Assembly: GCA_902784435.1 (NCBI GenBank)
Contig: CACZUR010000015.1
Location: forward strand, 1 to 54,545
Origin: an uncultured Bacteroidia bacterium
GTDB lineage: Bacteria > Bacteroidota > Bacteroidia > Bacteroidales > UBA932
Length of the DNA stretch: 54,545 bases
Direction of reading: 5' to 3'
Shown here: positions 49,328 to 54,545 of the stretch, one piece after another
Layout of the letters: every line of letters begins with the position of its first letter
How positions within the stretch are numbered: the stretch's first letter is position 1
Notes under the pieces: model-generated
The model's database searches: none
What the model was told of the DNA's origin: nothing
What the model saw: only the letters and a program-made list of their open reading frames with translations
Program-made: the position numbers and the translations under genes

Positions 49328-51787
49328 ATGCAGACGCTTCCGGCCTATGGCATAGCGCAGGATCTGAACCGGATTCTGGCAACGGAGCGGCGGGTCGTCG
49401 TGACGGCTCCGCCCGGCGCCGGTAAGTCCACGGTACTGCCCCTGACCATCCTGAAGGGCTTGAAAGGCAGCGGCCGCATCCTCATGCTGGAACCCCGGCG
49501 GGTGGCGGCACGCCAGATTGCCGAGCGTATGGCATTCCTCCTCGGAGAACCGGTGGGAAAGACCGTGGGCTACCGGATCCGTTTCGAAAGCAAAGTCTCT
49601 CGGGAAACCCGCATAGAGGTGCTCACAGAGGGCATTCTGACCCGGATGCTGGTCCAGGACCCGGGGCTGGAAGGGGTATCCGTTCTCATCTTTGACGAAT
49701 TTCACGAACGCTCCCTCGCCAGCGACGAAGCCCTGGCCCTGAGCCTGCAGGCGCAGGCGCTGCTTAGGGAGGACCTCCGGATTGTGCTCATGTCGGCCAC
49801 CATCGATACGGATGCGCTTGCGGGCGCCCTGGAGGCCTCGGTCCTTCGGAGCGAAGGCCGGATGTTTCCGGTGGAGATCCGGCATACGGAAAAGGAGGCC
49901 GACCCCTCCAACGTGGCCGATCTGGTGGCGCAAACCGTGCGGAAGGCACACCGGGAGCTGGAAGGCGACATCCTGGCTTTCCTGCCCGGCGAGGCCGAAA
50001 TCCGGCGCGCCGAAGAGATCCTGGGCTCCTCCCTGGGCGCCACGCACATCTGTCCCCTCTACGGCATGCTGACTAATGTGCAGCAGAAAGCCGCCATCGC
50101 CCCCAGCCCGGCAGGGGAGCGGAAGGTGGTGCTGGCCACCCCCATCGCAGAAACATCCCTCACCATCGAGGGCGTACGGGTGGTGGTGGACGGCGGTCTG
50201 TGCAAACGTCTGGTGGTAGATACCCGCAGCGGCCTGGGCCGCCTGGAAACCGTGCGCATCAGTGCCGATATGGCCGTCCAGCGCAGCGGCCGCGCCGGCC
50301 GTGTGGCTCCGGGCGTCTGTTACAGGCTTTATTCCAAGGCGACAGAAGCCCGCATGCCGGCTGTCCGTACGCCGGAAATCCTGGACGCGGACCTGGCTTC
50401 GCTGGTGCTGGATGCCGCCGCCTGGGGAGAGACGGACATCGGCTCGCTTCCCTGGATTACCCCGCCGCCTCCCGCCCATGTGGCCGAAGCCCGGAAACTG
50501 CTCCGGACCCTGGGCGCCGTAGACCCGGACGGCCGGATTACCCCGCACGGAAAAGCATTGGCCCAGCTGCCCTGCCATCCCCGCCTGGCGCAGATGCTCC
50601 TGACGGGAGAAAACGCCTCCCAGAAGGCCCTGGCGGCCGATATCGCCGCCATCCTGGAAGAAAAAGACCCGCTGCCCCAGGAACTGTCCGCCAGCCTGGA
50701 AGTCCGGCTCCGGGCCCTTCGGGAAGCCCGTCGCAGCAGCCAACCCGGCCGCTGGGGACGGACGCTGAAAATGGCCCTCCAATATGCCCGGATGGCCGGC
50801 GTACATCCCGGCGACGATTCCCCGGACCCTTACGAGGCCGGCGCCCTCATCGCCCGGGCCTATCCCGAGCGCATCGGCAAGGCTTGCGGTGCGGGCAAGT
50901 TCCTCCTTGCCGGCGGAGAGCAGGTGGCCGTCGACGTTGCAGACCCGCTGGCTGCGGAAGAGTGGATGGCCGTGGCGTCCATGTCCAGCCGTCCCGGCGG
51001 CGTGGGGCGCGTTTTCCTCGCCAGTCCGGTGCTCCCGGAAGACCTGAAACCCCTTTCCATGTGCCGGGAAGCCGTTTTCTGGGACAAGGCGCAGGGCTGC
51101 GTCGTGGCCCGGAAAGAATGGAAAATAGGCAACCTGCTGCTGGAGAGCCATCCGCTTTCGGAAGGGGTGCGGGAACAGATGCTCTCTGTCATCGCAGAAA
51201 CGGCCCAGAAGGACGGGACCAGCCTCTTCGATTTTTCAGACGAGGTGCAGAACCTCCAGCGGCGCGTGGCCGCCGTAGCGCAGTGGCATCCGGAGCTGGA
51301 CTTGCCGGACCTGTCCACGGAAGCTCTGCTGCAAAGGGCGGGGGAGTGGGTGCCGCTGTTTGCAGGAAAGGCCACTACGGCAGCCCAACTGAGGAAAATC
51401 GACCTCTGCGCCGTGCTGTGGAGCCTACTCAGCTATTCGCAGCAGCAGGCCGTGGACCGTCTGGCGCCCTCGCATATCGGCGTTCCCACCGGCAGCCAGA
51501 TCCGCCTCCAGTACAGGCAGGGGGCCGAAGCTCCCGTTCTCCGCGTACGCCTGCAAGAGTGCTTCGGCCTGGTGGAAACCCCCACCGTAGACGGGGGCCG
51601 TCGGCCCGTCCTCATGGAATTGCTGTCGCCGGGATACAAACCGGTCCAGCTTACCTCGGACCTGGCCAGTTTCTGGAACGGTACATACTTCGAAGTGCGG
51701 AAAGAACTGCGCCGGCGCTATCCCAGACATGCCTGGCCCGACAATCCGCTGGAGGCTTTGCCGGTGCGGGGTGTCCGGAAGCCTTAG
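49328..51787 (+). CDS. hrpB: ATP-dependent helicase HrpB
   Basis: 819 residues, the usual HrpB length. DEAH/RHA helicase motifs: Walker A APPGAGKST (27-35), Walker B DEFH, motif III SATID, and the C-terminal motif VI QRSGRAGRVAPG. The HrpB C-terminal domain follows to the end (YFEVRKELRRRYPRHAWPDNP). The RNA or DNA substrate is unclear in the family. Starts 73 nt from hydE, divergent. Confidence 0.95.
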   Translation: MQTLPAYGIAQDLNRILATERRVVVTAPPGAGKSTVLPLTILKGLKGSGRILMLEPRRVAARQIAERMAFLLGEPVGKTVGYRIRFESKVSRETRIEVLTEGILTRMLVQDPGLEGVSVLIFDEFHERSLASDEALALSLQAQALLREDLRIVLMSATIDTDALAGALEASVLRSEGRMFPVEIRHTEKEADPSNVADLVAQTVRKAHRELEGDILAFLPGEAEIRRAEEILGSSLGATHICPLYGMLTNVQQKAAIAPSPAGERKVVLATPIAETSLTIEGVRVVVDGGLCKRLVVDTRSGLGRLETVRISADMAVQRSGRAGRVAPGVCYRLYSKATEARMPAVRTPEILDADLASLVLDAAAWGETDIGSLPWITPPPPAHVAEARKLLRTLGAVDPDGRITPHGKALAQLPCHPRLAQMLLTGENASQKALAADIAAILEEKDPLPQELSASLEVRLRALREARRSSQPGRWGRTLKMALQYARMAGVHPGDDSPDPYEAGALIARAYPERIGKACGAGKFLLAGGEQVAVDVADPLAAEEWMAVASMSSRPGGVGRVFLASPVLPEDLKPLSMCREAVFWDKAQGCVVARKEWKIGNLLLESHPLSEGVREQMLSVIAETAQKDGTSLFDFSDEVQNLQRRVAAVAQWHPELDLPDLSTEALLQRAGEWVPLFAGKATTAAQLRKIDLCAVLWSLLSYSQQQAVDRLAPSHIGVPTGSQIRLQYRQGAEAPVLRVRLQECFGLVETPTVDGGRRPVLMELLSPGYKPVQLTSDLASFWNGTYFEVRKELRRRYPRHAWPDNPLEALPVRGVRKP

Positions 51788-51832
51788 GTTTTCCGGATTA
51801 TTTGCTATTTTTGCACAGAGAAATTAAAAAGT

Positions 51833-53257
51833 ATGGAAATCCTTTTATCTTTCCTGGGTGGTTTGCTGCTGACGGCGCTGGTGGCTTTCTTCGTGGCGCG
51901 GAGCGTCGTGCGTTCCCGCGTGGCCCAGGCCACCGAAAAGGAACGGCTGCAGGTAGAATCGGGCTATAAGGTGGAAGTGGCCCGCCTGGAGGCGGAACTG
52001 AACACCGCCCGGGAGAAGGTGCAGGAAACCCGGGAACAGGCTCAGAAAACCCGGGAGCAGGCGGAGAAAACCCACCAGGAGGCCATGGAGGCGCTCCAGG
52101 GGCGGTTTAAGGAAACCATCGATAAAGTAACTGCGCAGGTAAAGCTGGAAACCGGGGAAATGCTCAAAGCCCGGCAGAAGGAATTTTCGGAGGCCAGCAG
52201 TGAGAGCCTGGGACAGATTGTGGATCCGCTGAAGGAAAGGATCGCAGAGCTCAAAAAGGCCATGGAGGAGGGCAACAAGGAGCAGGCGGAACGCAGCGGC
52301 GAGATGAAAGAGCGCATCCGTTCCCTAATGGAACTGAGCGATGCCGCCCGCAAGAGCGCCGACGACCTGTCCGAAGCACTCAAGCACGGCAGCAAGCTCC
52401 AGGGAGACTGGGGAGAGACCATCCTGGAGGAACTGCTCTCTTCGCAGGGGCTCACCAAAGGCGTGCACTTCGACACGCAGGAATATATCCGGGATGCCGC
52501 CGGCAACATCGTAGAGGTGCCGGAAAACCGGCAGACGCTGCGGCCGGACGTCATCCTGCACCTGGACGAGCGCCGCGAAGTCATCATCGACTCCAAGGTC
52601 TCCCTGACCGCATTCGTGGAATATGTGAACGCAGAGCGTGACGAGGACCGCAAGCAGCACCTGAAAGCCCACGTGGAAAGCATTCGCCGGCACGTGAAAG
52701 AGCTTTCGCACAAGGACTATTCGGCCTATATCCAGCCGCCCAAGGAATCGGCCGGCTATGTGATCATGTTCGTGCCCAATTCGGGCGCGCTGTGGACGGC
52801 CCTCCGGGAAGAACCCACGCTGTGGCGCTGGGCGGCGGATATGAATGTTTATATCGCCGACGAACAAAGCCTGTACGGCGCCCTGAAGATGGTGAGCCTT
52901 ACCTGGAAGCAGGTGGTCCAGGCCCAGAATCACAAGAAGGTGTTCGAACTGGCCGACGAGATGGTCCGCCGCGTGGGCATGTTCGCGGTGCAGTACGAAG
53001 CACTGGGCGAATCCCTGAAAAGGGTCAGCGATGTGTATGGGGACGGGGCCAAGAAACTCTCGCCCAGCGGGAAGAGCATCGTTACCACGGCCCGGCAGCT
53101 CATCGACCTGGGGGCCGATGGAAAACAGCTGATCAGCGTGAGCTCCAGCAAGAAAAAGCGCCTGGACCAGGTGCTGGGCCTGGAGGAAGACCTTGTGCAG
53201 GGCGTGAAGGAAGACCTTACTCCTCCGCCACCGGCTCCAGATTCTCCGGAGGAATAA
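51833..53257 (+). CDS. rmuC: DNA recombination protein RmuC
   Basis: 474 residues. An N-terminal TM helix (1-23) is followed by a long coiled coil (about 30-190, rich in Glu/Gln/Lys) and the RmuC core with LQGDWGETILEELLSSQGL, DVILHLDERREVIIDSKVSL and AYIQPPKESAGYVIMFVP. The family limits inversion events and is predicted to be a nuclease. A -7 box TATTTTTG at 51806-51813 lies just upstream. Its last 41 nt overlap the convergent upxY/nusG-like gene. Confidence 0.93.
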   Translation: MEILLSFLGGLLLTALVAFFVARSVVRSRVAQATEKERLQVESGYKVEVARLEAELNTAREKVQETREQAQKTREQAEKTHQEAMEALQGRFKETIDKVTAQVKLETGEMLKARQKEFSEASSESLGQIVDPLKERIAELKKAMEEGNKEQAERSGEMKERIRSLMELSDAARKSADDLSEALKHGSKLQGDWGETILEELLSSQGLTKGVHFDTQEYIRDAAGNIVEVPENRQTLRPDVILHLDERREVIIDSKVSLTAFVEYVNAERDEDRKQHLKAHVESIRRHVKELSHKDYSAYIQPPKESAGYVIMFVPNSGALWTALREEPTLWRWAADMNVYIADEQSLYGALKMVSLTWKQVVQAQNHKKVFELADEMVRRVGMFAVQYEALGESLKRVSDVYGDGAKKLSPSGKSIVTTARQLIDLGADGKQLISVSSSKKKRLDQVLGLEEDLVQGVKEDLTPPPPAPDSPEE

Positions 53258-53876
53258 AGGAGGTAGCCACCGCCACGATGCCGGAAATGCTCACCAGCAG
53301 CCGGCGGTCTTTGCGGATGCGTTTGATATAGCCTTCGGCCCCTTTCAGAGGGCCTTCTTTTACGCGCACTTTCTTCCCTTCCTGGAATAAGGTGATGCCG
53401 TCGTCGGAGAAAAATTCCAGGCCGGTGACCTCCGATTCCGTTACCAGGCGAAACGTGGCCATCTGGCGGTCCGGAATCACGGCAGGGGCCTTCGAACGGT
53501 TCTCTTTCCGGGTTTCGTCGTCTTTGACCCACTGCACCTCCTTGTAGATGAAGCCGTTAACCTTGGCTTCCTTCTTCAGGCGTTCGTCCATTTCCTGGGC
53601 CTGCTGACGGGTGAGTCTGACAAAGATGAGGGCGTTTACCAGCGGGACACGTTTGTAGATCGTCACCCCTTCCCGGACAAACTGGTTGTCCGTTGTGCCG
53701 TCCTCCTGCAGGCGGGCCAGCCTCCTTTTGGCCGCCAGGTATTCCAGGCCCTTCAGCGGGACCTTCCGCACGGCCAGATAGGTTTCCATATCCCAGCTGT
53801 CCAGCAGGAGTTCTGCCTCGAATACCTTATTGTAAAATATCTTCAGGGCGTACCAGTGAAGTTGCGGCTCTTCCAT
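53217..53876 (-). CDS. NusG/UpxY-like transcription antiterminator
   Basis: 219 residues. An NGN-like N-terminus (HWYALKIFYNKVFEAELLLDSW) and a KOW-like C-terminus (VRVKEGPLKGAEGYIKRIRKDRR, then SFIPPENLEPV) form the NusG paralogue fold. In Bacteroides such proteins usually lead capsule loci and let RNA polymerase read through. Here the gene points at rmuC and no capsule genes follow, so its target would be elsewhere or lost. The ends of this gene and rmuC overlap by 41 nt on opposite strands. A -7 box TACTTTTG on the minus strand lies at 53903-53896. Confidence 0.85.
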   Translation of the reverse strand: MEEPQLHWYALKIFYNKVFEAELLLDSWDMETYLAVRKVPLKGLEYLAAKRRLARLQEDGTTDNQFVREGVTIYKRVPLVNALIFVRLTRQQAQEMDERLKKEAKVNGFIYKEVQWVKDDETRKENRSKAPAVIPDRQMATFRLVTESEVTGLEFFSDDGITLFQEGKKVRVKEGPLKGAEGYIKRIRKDRRLLVSISGIVAVATSFIPPENLEPVAEE

Positions 53877-53952
53877 ATACCAGTTTTCGTTAAGGCAAAA
53901 GTACTACTTTTTCGGAGAATATAAAATTCTTCAAAAATTTTTGCCGAAGCCC

Positions 53953-53982
53953 TTGCAGATTCAAAAATAGTTTGTACCTTTG
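53953..53982 (+). promoter_or_regulatory. Strong promoter upstream of truncated tRNA-Asp
   Basis: TTG at 53953-53955, 19 nt, then TACCTTTG at 53975-53982: a full Bacteroidetes consensus, 31 nt before the tRNA 5' end. Such boxes are usual for stable RNA genes. Confidence 0.72.
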
Positions 53983-54013
53983 CAATCCCGAAAGGGAAGT
54001 TCACTGAAAACTT

Positions 54014-54082
54014 GGTGCGGTAGTTCAGTCGGTTTAGAATACCGGCCTGTCACGCCGGGGGTCGCGAGCGGCGACTCTTTTT
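54014..54082 (+). pseudogene. Truncated tRNA-Asp(GTC) fused to a terminator-like hairpin
   Basis: From GGTGCGG (54014) the sequence matches a tRNA-Asp: D-arm TAGTTCAGTCGGTTTAGAAT, and an anticodon stem-loop CCGGC CTGTCAC GCCGG with anticodon GTC at 54049-54051. After GGGTC the T-arm, TTCGA loop, acceptor 3' strand (should be CCGCACC) and CCA are missing. Instead GTCGC / GAGCG / GCGAC (54061-54075) makes a 5-bp hairpin with a T-rich tail, like a terminator. It cannot be a functional tRNA; pseudogene, or the 5' end left at an element junction. Confidence 0.7.
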
Positions 54083-54301
54083 GGTTTATATAGAGCGCTA
54101 TTAGATTTAATTACATCCTTTACGACATTTTCGGAACGGAAATGAAGAACAAGTTTGACCTGCTTAAGGTCCTTCTGCTCAACAAGCCAGGGACGTTGCC
54201 GTGTGTGCAGTGAAATCGGCCACAGGAGCGATATAGCTGTAAACATGGCCTGTCGGCCTGATCTTTAACAGTGAAGGCGCCCCCCCCATCAAGGCGGCGG
54301 T
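54083..54301. other. Intergenic region after the tRNA fragment
   Basis: About 220 nt. The beginning is AT-rich, followed by a C8 run at about 54281. No gene, RNA or clear repeat recognised. Short minus-strand frames here have no family marks. Confidence 0.5.
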
Positions 54302-54545
54302 TTACATCCGGTCTCCGATAAAGAGGTTGATGGCGGTCAGGAGTTTCTTTCCCTGAAGATAGGGCAGGTTGACATGGTAGGACCGGGGCCACATACAGAT
54401 GGCTTTCCCTGCCATAATCTGATCTATGCGATGCATCTTCTCCCTATGCTCCGGCGTATCCCAGACGGGGCCGAAATACTGCCTTCCCATAGACTGATAA
54501 AAATGCGTAAGCATCTTTCTGTCCATGTGGAACAGGTGCTTGAGC
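54302..54545 (-). CDS. Unrecognised protein, C-terminal fragment (runs off window)
   Basis: The minus-strand frame is open from the window edge to TAA at 54304-54302, at least 81 codons, so the N-terminus is outside. It has a Trp/Tyr/His-rich, basic sequence: FYQSMGRQYFGPVWDTPEHR, AKAICMWPRSYHVNLPYLQGKK-like, ending NLFIGDRM. No family recognised and no signal peptide visible. It reads towards the upxY/nusG-like gene; the tRNA fragment and gap separate them. Confidence 0.4.
   Translation of the reverse strand, partial: LKHLFHMDRKMLTHFYQSMGRQYFGPVWDTPEHREKMHRIDQIMAGKAICMWPRSYHVNLPYLQGKKLLTAINLFIGDRM

Noticed and set aside
54014-54090. Functional tRNA-Asp
   Set aside because: No T-loop TTCGA and no 3' strand to pair with GGTGCGG.

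Overview
The window looks like chromosomal DNA of an anaerobic member of the Bacteroidales with fairly high GC. The evidence is the repeated Bacteroidetes-type promoter pattern (TTG, about 20 nt, then TAnnTTTG), several fimbrillin-family lipoproteins, a UpxY/NusG-like protein, Tsx-like and OprP-like outer-membrane proteins, and a complete trimeric [FeFe]-hydrogenase with its three maturases. Genus cannot be fixed from the sequence alone.

Region 1 (1-10.8 kb) holds two paralogous fimbrillin-type lipoprotein operons arranged head to head around a tyrosine recombinase gene. A 103-bp inverted repeat (99/103 identical, 44 bp perfect) lies inside the signal-peptide/lipobox codons of the first gene of each operon. 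The leftward operon has a promoter, ATG and full signal peptide. The rightward operon's first gene starts abruptly at the repeat and lacks these. Inverting the 1.7-kb segment between the repeats, which carries the recombinase, would move promoter, start codon and signal peptide in frame onto the rightward operon. I read this as a self-contained flip switch choosing between two surface structures; it is the strongest candidate for an undescribed system here.

Region 2 (10.8-16 kb) has a 53-bp x 11 tandem array, then a nucleobase uptake operon (UraA-type permease, Tsx-like channel, AzgA/PbuG-type permease), then further repeats including an 84-bp x 6 array. Both large arrays have an inverted repeat in every unit.

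Region 3 (16-23.7 kb, minus strand) is a tightly packed operon: HPr-kinase-like protein, S26-type peptidase, PqqD-like protein, ABC exporter, OprP-like porin, a tandem DUF1538 membrane protein and two P-II-like proteins. The first four resemble a peptide maturation/export set without a visible precursor. A GT4 glycosyltransferase lies upstream behind a terminator. An esterase, yebC, a TPR protein, recF and a DciA-like gene follow (23.7-27.6 kb).

Region 4 (27.6-37.8 kb, minus strand) is a five-gene operon behind a well-formed promoter: VWA-domain protein, lipoprotein with a TM helix, tubulin-like (Tubulin_2/FtsZ-like) GTPase, a 1222-aa papain-like peptidase with a TM hairpin, and a second tubulin-like paralogue whose GTP-binding loop is degenerate. 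It resembles the predicted membrane-remodelling FtsZ-like/VWA neighbourhoods but with a built-in cysteine protease. It is the second candidate system.

Region 5 (37.8-54.5 kb) contains an aldo/keto reductase, an aquaporin, anmK, hydB-hydA-hydC, hydF (with an odd Gln-Ala repeat), hydG-hydE, hrpB, rmuC, an upxY/nusG-like gene overlapping rmuC tail to tail, a tRNA-Asp gene with an intact promoter but no 3' half, and a truncated unknown gene at the edge.
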